The position numbers were made by a program, and so were the translations under genes. Below, one piece after another: positions 18,406 through 28,060 of a stretch of DNA of 64,000 bases (position 1 is its first letter; every line of letters starts with the position of its first letter). The notes beneath the pieces were generated by a model. That model ran no database searches, was not told the origin of the DNA, and saw only the letters and a program-made list of their open reading frames with translations. Source of the DNA: Gammaproteobacteria bacterium (GTDB lineage Bacteria > Pseudomonadota > Gammaproteobacteria > Pseudomonadales > Azotimanducaceae); contig JABHYO010000142.1 in NCBI GenBank assembly GCA_018656865.1, positions 1 through 64,000 of the forward strand, given 5' to 3'.

Positions 18406-20310
18406 CTAGTCTGGCAGGGCAAAGACCATGACAGCGTCGCCCCTGGGCATATCCATCCCCCAATGGCCGCCAACGGCAATGGCGATGTGTTGCCTGCCCT
18501 CATGCAAATAGCTAATAGGGGTGGCTGCTGCGGCAGTATCGAGCCGATAGCGCCATAGTTCTTCACCACTATCCGTGTCATAGGCACGAAAATAGTAATC
18601 CGATGTTGCACCGATAAACGTCAGTCCTGCAGCGGTGACGAGCGGCCCACCAATGAATGGTGATCCCCAGTCACCGAATAGAGCGCGGGCGATAAAGCCG
18701 GGTATAGGCACAGGCGACAGATCTTGAATGGTGCCGAATGGCCGCCGCCAGACAATGGCGCCGGTTGTAAGGTCAATCGCGGTCATCTCTCCCCACGGCG
18801 GTTTGGTGCAGGGTATGCCGAGCGAAGATACAAACAGTTTTCTTGCCATGCCATAGGGCGTACCCCTCATTGCAGTGAGCTGCCAGCCTGGCATGGAACG
18901 GGATTCCACCGCCGTATTAAAATCAGCACGCGGCAGAAGTTTAATGATACCGGGGAGATTCATGGTATTGACGATAGCGATCTGTCTGCCTTCATCCAGA
19001 GCAACGCCGCCCCAATTCATGCCGCCAGCCCAGCCAGGAGACTCGATCGTGCCTTTGATCGATGGTGGTGTGAATATGCCCTCGGATCGGTGGGATCTGA
19101 TCTTCTCTGCACACTCCTTTTGATCAAACCAGATCAGACCGAATGCATCATCTTCGGTGACAGCATCAGCGCGGGAGATCATGACATCAGAAAACGGCTG
19201 CGTTTCATGTGCCTGTTCGCCTTCAACATCGGATGCCGGCACAGGTTTCTCAGTGATGGTATAGATTGATTCCCCGGTTTCTCTGTTAAAGGCGAACAAC
19301 ATCCCGGTCTTGGTGACAACAACAACGGCCGGAATATTCATCCCATCCTTCGTGATCGTTGTCAGCGACGGTTCTGCCGGTACGTCATAGTCCCAGAGGT
19401 CATGGTGTACGAGTTGTCTGAACCATTTCACTTTGCCGGTATCAGCATCCAGTACAACCAGAGAATTGGCGTAGTGATTTGAACCCAGACGTTCACCGCC
19501 GTAAAAATCCGGACTGGGAGAAGATGTGGGTACAAACACGAGGCGCCGCTCCGGGTCCACCGATATGGGTGCCCAGGCGTTAGCAGCGCCGGTTATGGAC
19601 GCACTGGTTCCTGCCCAGGTTTTTGCAGCGGGATCATTGGCTGATTTTGGAATCGGGTCCCACTGCCAGAGCAGCGTGCCGGTGACGGGATCGAGGGCGC
19701 GCACAATACCCTGTTCCAGATCGACGGCTCCGTTGTCGCCAACCGCCGAACCGACAATGATTCGATCATCGAGCACCGCCACCGGTGAGGTGACGCTGTA
19801 GTCGCCGAGGCGTCGATTGCGGATGCCGATACCCAGGTCGATTCGGCCGTCTGAACCAAAGTCAGTGCACGGTTCACCGGTTTCTGCATTGAGGGCATAG
19901 AGTTCGCCGTTCAGGGTGCCGTGAAATATGCGCAGTGGGCAGTGCTCTGCGTCTCCCTGCCAGATGGCGACGCCACGTGAGGCGCTCTCCGAGTAATCGA
20001 TGTCTCGCTCTAGCTTCGGGTCGAACCGCCAGATTTCCTTGCCGGTTCCCGCATCGACTGCCAGAACAAGGTTGGAACTGGTGCTGACATAAAGTCGCCC
20101 GTCCCGGTAGACCGGGGTGGCCTGAAAAGTGTGTCCCTTGGATTTAAACCCGTGGCTGAAATCGCCGGTATGGTAGGTAAATATGGGTTCGAGGGAAGTG
20201 ACGTTATCTGCATTGATCTCATCCAGAAGCGAATACTGGCTGCCATCTTCAGGCATGGCCCAAATCGTGGAAGAAAAAAGGATCATTGTCGCCAGGAGAG
20301 ATCTAGTCAT
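18406..20310 (-). CDS. PQQ-dependent dehydrogenase (glucose-dehydrogenase-like quinoprotein)
   Basis: An eight-bladed quinoprotein of about 634 residues, starting at ATG 20310 (MTRSLLATMILFSSTIWA, a Sec signal peptide). An upstream in-frame ATG at 20418 would place a non-signal leader before it. Motifs include WD-type blades, LVHHDLWDYDVPAEP, and the GGMNWGG segment. This resembles the soluble part of membrane glucose dehydrogenase without its N-terminal TM domain. It should oxidise a sugar or alcohol in the periplasm using PQQ; no PQQ synthesis genes are in this window. No c-type heme motif is present, so the electron acceptor is external. Confidence 0.87.
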   Translation of the reverse strand: MTRSLLATMILFSSTIWAMPEDGSQYSLLDEINADNVTSLEPIFTYHTGDFSHGFKSKGHTFQATPVYRDGRLYVSTSSNLVLAVDAGTGKEIWRFDPKLERDIDYSESASRGVAIWQGDAEHCPLRIFHGTLNGELYALNAETGEPCTDFGSDGRIDLGIGIRNRRLGDYSVTSPVAVLDDRIIVGSAVGDNGAVDLEQGIVRALDPVTGTLLWQWDPIPKSANDPAAKTWAGTSASITGAANAWAPISVDPERRLVFVPTSSPSPDFYGGERLGSNHYANSLVVLDADTGKVKWFRQLVHHDLWDYDVPAEPSLTTITKDGMNIPAVVVVTKTGMLFAFNRETGESIYTITEKPVPASDVEGEQAHETQPFSDVMISRADAVTEDDAFGLIWFDQKECAEKIRSHRSEGIFTPPSIKGTIESPGWAGGMNWGGVALDEGRQIAIVNTMNLPGIIKLLPRADFNTAVESRSMPGWQLTAMRGTPYGMARKLFVSSLGIPCTKPPWGEMTAIDLTTGAIVWRRPFGTIQDLSPVPIPGFIARALFGDWGSPFIGGPLVTAAGLTFIGATSDYYFRAYDTDSGEELWRYRLDTAAAATPISYLHEGRQHIAIAVGGHWGMDMPRGDAVMVFALPD

Positions 20311-20555
20311 GACAGCTTCAACCGTTTGAACTGATACTAGCTTACCGCAACGGGCAGGATTCAAGAAAAGGGAAGCGAGGTCGATAAATACTGTAGCAAC
20401 AACTGAGAAGCAAGACACCGTTGAGGTTAACCATTGCTGCTTTCAGAGCTACAGGTATGTCGGCCGCCACTCTTCACTCTGTTAAAAGGATTGTTCCGGA
20501 AAAGCAGCGGCTAATCACGTCTGGGGTACACTGTGTCATGTTCTAAAGACAAAAG

Positions 20556-21836
20556 GTGGTCGGTTTGTTGAGATTGGCTCTGACACTGACGGGACTCATG
20601 CTGTGTTCAGTGGCAGCCTTGGCTGACATGGCCATGGCGACCAGTGCGGATGACGCTGATCTCTACGCGAGAGTAGACGCGATACTAAAGAATACACCGC
20701 TGATCGACGGTCACAACGATCTGCCGGCGGCCTATAAATCCAGGGTCGCCGGGCACCTTCATCAAATGCCATTTACCAGTGACCTGAGCAAGCTGGAGAA
20801 GCCGACCCATACCGACCTTCCAAGACTGAGGAAAGGCAGAGTCGGTGGTCAGTTCTGGTCGGTCTGGATTCCCATTCGCGCCTACCCGGGAAAGGATGGT
20901 GATACCTCTCGTGTCCTGGACCAGATCGATCTGGTTCATCGTTTGATCGAAGCACACCCTGGCGCCCTTGAACTGGCCCTGACCAGCGGGGATATAAAAC
21001 GTATTCACAGTGATGGCCGGATTGCCTCACTGATTGGGATAGAAGGTGGTCATGCGATCGAGAACTCTCTTGCGACATTGCGAATGCTCTATAAGGTGGG
21101 TGCCCGCTACATGACTCTAACCCATTCACAGGGGTTGTTGTGGGCTGATTCGGCGACCGATGAAGAGCGAGTTGGCGGACTCTCAGAGTTCGGCAAGGAT
21201 GTTGTTCGGGAAATGAACCGTCTGGGCATGCTGGTGGATTTATCCCATGTTTCCGTTGGCACCATGAACGATGCGCTCGATGTCTCGGAGGCTCCTGTCA
21301 TCTTTTCCCATTCCAGCGCCTTCGTTGTCACGGCGCACAAGAGAAATGTCCCCGATGATGTACTGCAACGCCTGAAGGGCAATCGTGGTGTTGCCATGGT
21401 GACCTTCTTTCCCTCCTTTGTTTCTGAAACGGTGAGACAGGCATGGGCAGACTTGAGGGAGGAGGTTCACGCATCGACGACAGATGCCGATGAGCGTCGA
21501 CGGCTGTACAGCGAAAAAAGTATTAACCTTCCGCGACCAACCTTGTCTGATGTTGCCGATCACATTGATCACATTCGAAATTTGATCGGTATTGAACACA
21601 TTGGTGTTGGTGGTGATTATGACGGCATGCCGCCAGGTCCGGTTGGCCTGGAGGACGTCTCAACCTACCCGGCGCTCTTTGTTGAACTGCTGAAGCGAGG
21701 TTATACAGATGTCGATATTGCGAAAATCGCCGGATTGAACCTGCTTCGGGTCATGGCAGAGACCGAGGATGTTGCAGCGAGGCTCCAAAAGATTAGTCCT
21801 CCCATCGACACTCTAATCGAAGAGGTGGATTTCTAG
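20556..21836 (+). CDS. Membrane (renal-type) dipeptidase, M19 family
   Basis: A 426-residue zinc dipeptidase with an N-terminal signal peptide (to about LADMAMA). Zinc and active-site motifs of M19 are in order: DGHNDLP, IEGGHAIENS, LTHSQGLLWADS, VDLSHVS, FSHSSAF and GVGGDYDGMP. GTG at 20556 overlaps the AAAGGTGG ribosome site, so TTG at 20565 may be the real start; the mature protein is the same. Its end overlaps by four bases the convergent RND pump gene. Confidence 0.9.
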   Translation: MVGLLRLALTLTGLMLCSVAALADMAMATSADDADLYARVDAILKNTPLIDGHNDLPAAYKSRVAGHLHQMPFTSDLSKLEKPTHTDLPRLRKGRVGGQFWSVWIPIRAYPGKDGDTSRVLDQIDLVHRLIEAHPGALELALTSGDIKRIHSDGRIASLIGIEGGHAIENSLATLRMLYKVGARYMTLTHSQGLLWADSATDEERVGGLSEFGKDVVREMNRLGMLVDLSHVSVGTMNDALDVSEAPVIFSHSSAFVVTAHKRNVPDDVLQRLKGNRGVAMVTFFPSFVSETVRQAWADLREEVHASTTDADERRRLYSEKSINLPRPTLSDVADHIDHIRNLIGIEHIGVGGDYDGMPPGPVGLEDVSTYPALFVELLKRGYTDVDIAKIAGLNLLRVMAETEDVAARLQKISPPIDTLIEEVDF

Positions 21837-24800
21837 ACTGGTCGTACCCTGGAACCCAGAGCGATCCGATAGAACACCGGGACCGCAACCAGTGTCAGCA
21901 GCGTTGCAAAAAGCAGCCCTCCCATAATGCAGACTGCCATTTCCTTGAAGAATGCATCTGTTAAGAGCGGTGCCATGCCGAACACTGTAGTCAGAGAAGC
22001 CAACATAACTGGCCGCAGCCGGCTCATGCTGGCAGCCATCATCGTACTTATCGTTGTTTCATCTTCTTCAAGACGCATGTCGATTTCAGCGACGAGGACA
22101 ATGCAGTTCTTGATCAGCATACCGGCGAGACTGAGAACGCCGAGGAACGATGGAAAGGTCAGCGGCAGATCGGTGATGATCAGCCCGAGGGAAACACCAC
22201 AGAGAATCATCGGCACCGTCAGCCAGATGACAATAGCCTGCCGTACCGCGCCGAACATCAGGATGGTGATGAAAAACATCATGCCGAACGCCAGTGGAAT
22301 TCGCTGTGCGAGAGATTCGTTTGCCTCGCTGTTACCTTCGAATTCGCCGCCCCATTCCAGCTGATAACCAGTTGGCAGCTCGATGGCCTCGACGCCCGGT
22401 CTTATTCGTTCGAAGTACTCATTCACATTTTCTCCTAGAGGAGGAGATGCGTTGGCGGATATTGTGCGAATGCGCTCACGTCGGAAGACCATTGTGTTTT
22501 CTGCTTCAATCCTGAACTCGCTGACGATCTGGGATACGGGCACATACTGCCTTTGGGCAGGGCTCCAGATCTGACGATCTTTCAGGCCATCGAGGTCGGC
22601 TCGCTCCACGTCGGGTGCGCGGGCGACAATGGGGATAAGTTTGTCGCCGTCCCGCATCAGGCCGATATCCACTCCGTGAGTGTTGTAGGCAAGGGATCGG
22701 GCAAGATCATTCCGTGAAATGCCTGTCACCCGTGCGTTGTCCTCATTAAAAATCGGAGTAAGTTGAAGTGATTGCGGTCGCCAGTCTGTGCGCCCGTCGA
22801 GAAGGTCGTGTTCGAAGTAAATGCCAAGTGCTTCCTCAGCAAGTGCTCGCAGAACCACTGGGTCCGGCCCGGAAAAGCGTGCTACGATTTTGTCGTTGCC
22901 TACAGGGGAGAATTCGATTCGCGTCGTTTTGACCTCGGCGTCGGGCTTGAATGCCTTCACTTCTTCACTGATCTCGGTCATCAGCCTGTTCATTTTTGTG
23001 ACATCCTCGACCTGGATCACCATCTGCCCATAGGCTGGGTTAGGTTGTTCTGTGCGCAGGGTCGTTGCAAAGCGTGGGGCGCCACGTCCGATAAAACTTG
23101 TGACTGAATTGATACCAGGGGTCGCCAGAATGAATTGCTCGAGTGATTCGATGTCGCTCGAAGTTGTGAGAATATCCGTGCCTTCCTGTAGCCGATAGTC
23201 GATAAAGAACAGGGGAGTGTTGTTGCTTGGGAAGAAGCTCGTCTTAACAAACTTCATCGAGTAGAGCGCAGCTGACGTGATCAGGACGATGATGAATGAG
23301 GTGATCCAGGCTCTGCGAAGACCAAAGCTGATCATCCATTCATAGGGCTTGAAGTACCAGGCAGAGTAGAGCTGTTTTTCGTCGACCGCTTCTGTCGACT
23401 TGAGCAGGTAATTGCCCAGCATAGGTACAACGGTAATCGCAAGAACCCAGCTAAGCAGCAGAGAGATGCCGATGACCTGAAACAGCGAAACCAGAAAGTG
23501 GCCACTGTTGTCGTCAGAAAGGCTGATAGGTGCAAAAGCCAGGATGCCGATGACGGTAGCGCCGAGCAATGCATACTGCGTTCTCGAAACTGATTCAGCT
23601 GCAGCTTCCACAGGTGCCATACCGCGCCTGACGCCGACAATCATACCTTCGGCAATGACAATACCGTTATCCACCAGCATACCCATTGCCAGCATCAGTG
23701 CGCCCAGGGAAATTCTCTGTAGCTCAATGTCCAGGATATACATGATTTCCAGAGAGCCCAATACGGTGAGAAACAGGACCACGCCGACAACGGTACCCGC
23801 ACGCCAGCCCATGAACAGGCAAAGTGCGAGGACCACAGTCGCTATCGAGATGGCGAGATTCTTGAGGAAAGTATTGATGGCTTCGTCAACGACCATGTGT
23901 TGTCTGTAGAGGGGCTCGATACTGACACCGAGCGGCAGGCTCTCCTGGATGGTTGCTACGCTGGCATCGACCTCATGGCCGACGTTGACGACATTCCGGC
24001 CTGGTGCAACGGAAACGGCAACGATAAAGGCGGGCTTGCCATCGACCCGTACAATTTCCGGCGGTACTTCTATCTCCGAGCGTTTGATCTCTGCAATGTC
24101 ACTAAGTCTGATGATTTCCGTGGACCCAGGCGTACCGATCTTCATGTCCTTGAGGGAGGCGACATCTGTCAGGGCGGTAGGCTGCGCGATTCGCAGACGC
24201 CGACCGTCAAACATGGTGGAACCGGCTGGAACCACCTGGTTTTCTGACCAGATCCGTCGGCCCAGGTCTTCAATAGACAGACCGAGCCGTGTCAGTCGTG
24301 TGTGATCCAGTTCGACATAGACTGCTTCATGGGGTACGCCCATGGTCGTCACGTTGGCCACGGCGGGGATATGCTGAATTCGTGTTGATATATCCTTGGC
24401 AATATTGTGAATATCAGATTCGTTATATCCCTCTGCTGAAACAGCATAGAGAATGCCAAAGACATCAGTGAAGTCGTCTTCTACCAGAGTGACACCGACA
24501 CCTGGTGGCAGTCGCATTTGCGCTTCCGAGACCCGGCGTCGGACTTCATCAAAGATCTGCTGTGTTTCGCGGGCACCATATTCCTCGAGTAGTTGGATCT
24601 GGATTTCCGATCGGCCCGGCACTGATTTGGAAATCATTTCCTCAATGTGAGCGAGCTCCTGTAGGGAGTCTTCGATTCGATCCGTGACTTCAAGTTCGAC
24701 TTCTTGAGCTGAGGCGCCGGGATAGGTCGTGATGATGTAGGCTACCTTCATCGGGAACGCGGGGTCCTCTAGTCTGCCGACATTGTTGATGCCATGGATG

Positions 24801-24877
24801 CCACCGAACAGGCAGACCAGAATCAGAATCCAGCCGTAGAGCGGATTGTTGATGGTGATTCGTGCGAGATTAGGCAT
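21833..24877 (-). CDS. RND family efflux transporter permease (AcrB-like)
   Basis: A 1014-residue inner-membrane RND pump with 12 TM segments, two large periplasmic loops and the TM4 proton-relay motif MLVDNGIVIAEG. It lies eight bases downstream of its periplasmic adaptor, which overlaps the TetR gene: the usual regulator-adaptor-pump order. No outer-membrane channel gene is adjacent. Sequence does not define the drug or metal substrate, but the proton-relay pattern and length fit the hydrophobe (HAE) rather than the metal (HME) group. Confidence 0.93.
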   Translation of the reverse strand: MPNLARITINNPLYGWILILVCLFGGIHGINNVGRLEDPAFPMKVAYIITTYPGASAQEVELEVTDRIEDSLQELAHIEEMISKSVPGRSEIQIQLLEEYGARETQQIFDEVRRRVSEAQMRLPPGVGVTLVEDDFTDVFGILYAVSAEGYNESDIHNIAKDISTRIQHIPAVANVTTMGVPHEAVYVELDHTRLTRLGLSIEDLGRRIWSENQVVPAGSTMFDGRRLRIAQPTALTDVASLKDMKIGTPGSTEIIRLSDIAEIKRSEIEVPPEIVRVDGKPAFIVAVSVAPGRNVVNVGHEVDASVATIQESLPLGVSIEPLYRQHMVVDEAINTFLKNLAISIATVVLALCLFMGWRAGTVVGVVLFLTVLGSLEIMYILDIELQRISLGALMLAMGMLVDNGIVIAEGMIVGVRRGMAPVEAAAESVSRTQYALLGATVIGILAFAPISLSDDNSGHFLVSLFQVIGISLLLSWVLAITVVPMLGNYLLKSTEAVDEKQLYSAWYFKPYEWMISFGLRRAWITSFIIVLITSAALYSMKFVKTSFFPSNNTPLFFIDYRLQEGTDILTTSSDIESLEQFILATPGINSVTSFIGRGAPRFATTLRTEQPNPAYGQMVIQVEDVTKMNRLMTEISEEVKAFKPDAEVKTTRIEFSPVGNDKIVARFSGPDPVVLRALAEEALGIYFEHDLLDGRTDWRPQSLQLTPIFNEDNARVTGISRNDLARSLAYNTHGVDIGLMRDGDKLIPIVARAPDVERADLDGLKDRQIWSPAQRQYVPVSQIVSEFRIEAENTMVFRRERIRTISANASPPLGENVNEYFERIRPGVEAIELPTGYQLEWGGEFEGNSEANESLAQRIPLAFGMMFFITILMFGAVRQAIVIWLTVPMILCGVSLGLIITDLPLTFPSFLGVLSLAGMLIKNCIVLVAEIDMRLEEDETTISTMMAASMSRLRPVMLASLTTVFGMAPLLTDAFFKEMAVCIMGGLLFATLLTLVAVPVFYRIALGSRVRPV

Positions 24878-24885
24878 GGCAGATT

Positions 24886-25923
24886 CTACAGAGGACTGAC
24901 CTGCATACCAGGATGCAGCTGACTGGCACCGGTAACGACGATCTGATCTCCGGACTTCAGTCCCTTTAACACAGGAACGCGGTCTTTTGTCGGTGGACCT
25001 GTTTCGACCTGTCGGCGGGATACGCGGTGTGATTCGGGGTCGTAGACCCAGACGGACAGATTGTTATTGCTGACGGGTACGAGGGATGAAGCGGGGATCA
25101 GTATCTGCCCGTCGCTGCTGCCTCGGAGGTGTACTCTTGCAGTTGCTGTCATGCCCGGCAGGATATTCCAGCGCTCTGGTCTATCCATGGTGAAAGATAC
25201 CTCATAGGTTTGTGCCAGTGCTGCTGCCTCACCCCGATTTTCGTGATAGGTAATGGTGAACTTCTCTCCCTCTGCGAATGGAAATTCCGCCCAGCTGGCT
25301 ATCACCTGATCCTGATTGACGGTGGCGAGGAGGTATTCGGGGATATTGATGACAACCTGCAGACTGGTGAGATCGTGCAGGCGGACGATAGGCTCACCGG
25401 GTCGAACATTGACGTGTCGATCGAAGTAGCGGCGCGAAACATAGGCTTTAAATGGTGCATGGATCTGACTGTCCTCGAGCTGCTCCTTGGCCCTACTCAG
25501 CCTCACCTTCTGCAGTTCATAGTGTGAACGGGCGTCTTCCACATGGGATTTAGCAATGCCATTCTCGGCAAGCACCTTGCGTTTACGATTGAGGTCCTGG
25601 GCAGCAAGACGCAGCTGAACCTCGGCTTCCCGTACCGCGAGTTTGAAGTCAGTGGGGTCCAGGGAAGCGATCAGGGATCCGGTAGAGAGCGTCTCACCCT
25701 CACGAATAGGCTGCTCTGCCAGGGGGCCACCGACCTGAAATGACAGATCGACAGATTGCAGGGCCTCAATACGGGCCGAGAACTCGTGGACCACTTCATC
25801 GCTCTGGCTTGTGACGGTCATGATCTTTGCCGGTCTGATGTTCTGGGTTCGGGGCTCCTGTGATGTTCTCTCGGTACATCCGTACAGACAGAGCGTTATC
25901 AGGACGAGTCTGAGAATGTTCAC
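24886..25923 (-). CDS. RND periplasmic adaptor (membrane fusion) lipoprotein
   Basis: A 345-residue HlyD/AcrA-type adaptor. The lipobox LCLYGC at residues 11-16 predicts a lipid-anchored N-terminus. It has a barrel-sandwich half (ALQSVDLSFQVGG), a coiled-coil hairpin (about 80-150) and a beta-barrel domain. It links the RND pump at 21833 to an outer-membrane channel encoded elsewhere. The start codon overlaps the TetR stop (ATGA type), so translation is coupled. Confidence 0.92.
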   Translation of the reverse strand: MNILRLVLITLCLYGCTERTSQEPRTQNIRPAKIMTVTSQSDEVVHEFSARIEALQSVDLSFQVGGPLAEQPIREGETLSTGSLIASLDPTDFKLAVREAEVQLRLAAQDLNRKRKVLAENGIAKSHVEDARSHYELQKVRLSRAKEQLEDSQIHAPFKAYVSRRYFDRHVNVRPGEPIVRLHDLTSLQVVINIPEYLLATVNQDQVIASWAEFPFAEGEKFTITYHENRGEAAALAQTYEVSFTMDRPERWNILPGMTATARVHLRGSSDGQILIPASSLVPVSNNNLSVWVYDPESHRVSRRQVETGPPTKDRVPVLKGLKSGDQIVVTGASQLHPGMQVSPL

Positions 25924-26453
25924 GAGATCTCCCCCGCTTTTTTGCTTAGATAGCGATTGACCTTACTTCGTTCCTTACCCTGGAGTGGATTGAGATTGAA
26001 AAGGTCGAGATAGCGTAGCCCCTCATTGGCCAGGAATAGCAGGGTTGCCTCCATCTCGTTGTCCGAGCCGTCTGTTACACGCATGAACGTTGCTTTGAAC
26101 TGATCACGCGCAGGGTCCAGCAGATCGGTGTCTTCGGCGAAGGCGACCAGCAGAGCCAGGGAAGCCCGTTGTTCTGCCGCGGTCATCTCGTCGCGGGCAT
26201 GGAGTAAGGCAGCAAGGGGATTGTCATTGCCTTGCAGCTGGTGGGCATCCATCCGGCTCCGGCTGATCTCGATGAGGTGATCCAGCATGCCGGTGAGTAG
26301 GGCTTTCTTGGAGGCGAAGTGATACAGCACTCCACCTTTTGAGAAGCCTGCTTCTTTGGCGACTGCATCAATCGTCAGGTGATTGGCACCCTGTTGCTCG
26401 ACGACCTTGAAAGCCGCTTCGAGTATTTCGCTGCGTTTGTTATTCTTTCTCAT
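25920..26453 (-). CDS. TetR family transcriptional regulator
   Basis: A 177-residue repressor-type protein with an N-terminal helix-turn-helix (AVAKEAGFSKGGVLYHFASKK at about 28-48) and a C-terminal ligand domain of the TetR_C_33 style. It is first in the TetR-MFP-RND operon and presumably controls it. The palindrome GTTTACTAAAC just upstream (26458-26468) is the likely operator. No strong ribosome site precedes the ATG. Confidence 0.92.
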   Translation of the reverse strand: MRKNNKRSEILEAAFKVVEQQGANHLTIDAVAKEAGFSKGGVLYHFASKKALLTGMLDHLIEISRSRMDAHQLQGNDNPLAALLHARDEMTAAEQRASLALLVAFAEDTDLLDPARDQFKATFMRVTDGSDNEMEATLLFLANEGLRYLDLFNLNPLQGKERSKVNRYLSKKAGEIS

Positions 26454-26457
26454 GGGA

Positions 26458-26489
26458 GTTTACTAAACCGTCTGGATGGTACAGTAAAC
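26458..26489. promoter_or_regulatory. Candidate TetR operator
   Basis: A perfect 11-base palindrome, GTTTACTAAAC (26458-26468), directly upstream of the TetR start. The half GTTTACT is repeated inverted as AGTAAAC at 26483-26489. It sits in the gap between the TetR operon and the PhoD-like gene, where it could control both directions. The assignment is from position and symmetry only. Confidence 0.5.
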
Positions 26490-26531
26490 TATTTTGGAAT
26501 TTATTGAAACCTGAATGAGGTTGATACCGTT

Positions 26532-27644
26532 GTGAAGACAAAAGTAGCCGCAGTACTTTCAATGTTGAGCCTGGTGTCGGGTTGCATGAACTCGCCATCT
26601 GAGGAATCGACGGTAGTTTCCCATATAGACCGGATCGCATTCGGTTCCTGTGCCGTCCAGGTTGTGCCACAGACATTCTGGTCCCAGATTGCGAATCATG
26701 AACCTGATCTGTTTATCTTTGGTGGGGACAATGTTTACGGTGATCTGAAGATGGTAGACGGCCAGCCCCGGATAGGGGCCGGATCACCAGAACTTCTGGC
26801 CAGCAACTACGAGATGCTGGCGCGGGATTCCCATTTTTCGTCGTTTCGTGATCGCATTCCGATTCTTCCCGTTTGGGATGACCATGATTACGGTGAAAAC
26901 GATGCTGGTGGTTCTTATGAGTACAAGTTGGACTCTGAACGCCAGTTTCTTGATTTCTGGCAGATTCCAGAATCGGATCTGCGGCGATCATACCCCGGGA
27001 CTTATCATGTGGAGATGTACGGCGCCGCCGGTGAGCAAGTTCAGATCATCTTGTTGGATACAAGGTATTTTAGAAGCGAGTTAAAGGAGATTTCTGATCA
27101 GCGGCGAGCCACTGAAAGCGGTCCGGACGCCTCTGGTGTCGCGGGCAAATATATGCCGGACACCGATCCGAAAAAAACGCTTCTGGGCAGTGATCAATGG
27201 CACTGGCTGGAGGAACAGCTACAACAGCCCGCAGACATCCGGTTGATCGTTTCATCTATTCAGGTGCTGGCAGAAGGTCATGGCTGGGAACGATGGGGAA
27301 ACCTGCCGCAAGAACGATCCCGGCTCTTCAACCTGATTGCACAACATGAGGTAAATGGGGTGATATTTCTTAGTGGTGACAGGCACAGAGCTGCACTTTA
27401 TGAGTTGAAGGATTCGGATATCGGCTATCCTCTGGTCGAGTTAACATCCAGCTCACTCAATTACCCTTTTCCCGGTGGAGATGAGATGGGTCCGTACCAG
27501 CTTGGTGAAATGTATGAAGGACCGAATTATTCAACCATTGAAATTGACTGGCAGACGCGCCGTGTTGAACTTAATATTCGGCACTCATCCGGGGAGCCGG
27601 TTAGAAGCAAGGTGGTAGATATCGATAGGTTGAAGTCTTGGTAA
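26532..27644 (+). CDS. PhoD-like alkaline phosphatase/phosphodiesterase lipoprotein
   Basis: A 370-residue metallophosphatase of the PhoD type with a lipoprotein signal (lipobox LVSGC, residues 14-18). Metal-binding motifs are FGSCA, GGDNVYGD, PVWDDHDYGEND and the late SGDRHRAALYE. GTG start at 26532. The domain usually removes phosphate from esters outside the cytoplasm, and the neighbourhood gives no phosphate-starvation signal. The downstream gene begins within its last codons. Confidence 0.88.
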   Translation: MKTKVAAVLSMLSLVSGCMNSPSEESTVVSHIDRIAFGSCAVQVVPQTFWSQIANHEPDLFIFGGDNVYGDLKMVDGQPRIGAGSPELLASNYEMLARDSHFSSFRDRIPILPVWDDHDYGENDAGGSYEYKLDSERQFLDFWQIPESDLRRSYPGTYHVEMYGAAGEQVQIILLDTRYFRSELKEISDQRRATESGPDASGVAGKYMPDTDPKKTLLGSDQWHWLEEQLQQPADIRLIVSSIQVLAEGHGWERWGNLPQERSRLFNLIAQHEVNGVIFLSGDRHRAALYELKDSDIGYPLVELTSSSLNYPFPGGDEMGPYQLGEMYEGPNYSTIEIDWQTRRVELNIRHSSGEPVRSKVVDIDRLKSW

Positions 27645-28060
27645 CTCTGATATCCAGCGAAATACCTTTTTCACCTGACCAGCGTCAGAGGCTCCAGGAA
27701 CTGTCTGACCTGATGATTCCGGCCTCAGAACCGATGCCGGGTGCGGGGGACTCGGAGATCTTCGCCGGGACTCTTGAAACGTTGGCGAGACATCAGGAAC
27801 TGGTTGTGCAGACCCTTGACCGTCTTGAATCCCTGGAAGATATTCAAAGCGTCGCCCCGGATTTCGCGCAGGTCTTTCAGACAGCGGTTGCGACGAGTTA
27901 CTACCGTGACGATCGTGTTCTTGAAGGACTGGGCCTTCCGGTGCGTGCACCTTACCCGGAAGGGCACGAAGTTGACAAGACTGACTGGTCACTGCTCGAC
28001 CCGGTTCGTAAACGAGAACCCTTTTACAGGAATGTCGGTTGGGATACAGGAGATGACTAA
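27638..28060 (+). CDS. Gluconate 2-dehydrogenase subunit 3-like small subunit
   Basis: A 140-residue protein resembling the small subunit (subunit 3) of FAD-dependent membrane gluconate/polyol dehydrogenases: LQELSDLMIPASEPMPGAGDS is the conserved N-terminal pattern. Family members usually carry a Tat signal, but none is seen here. The TTG start overlaps the PhoD stop, and its stop overlaps the start of the GMC oxidoreductase, so the pair is translationally coupled and probably forms one complex. Confidence 0.68.
   Translation: MVTLISSEIPFSPDQRQRLQELSDLMIPASEPMPGAGDSEIFAGTLETLARHQELVVQTLDRLESLEDIQSVAPDFAQVFQTAVATSYYRDDRVLEGLGLPVRAPYPEGHEVDKTDWSLLDPVRKREPFYRNVGWDTGDD

Noticed and set aside
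22294-24305. Several plus-strand open frames within the RND pump gene
   Set aside because: All are antisense shadows of a well-supported coding sequence.
27741-28052. Long upstream extension of the GMC oxidoreductase frame
   Set aside because: It reads out of frame through the subunit-3-like gene; the flavoprotein's natural N-terminus starts at 28053 (or 28032).
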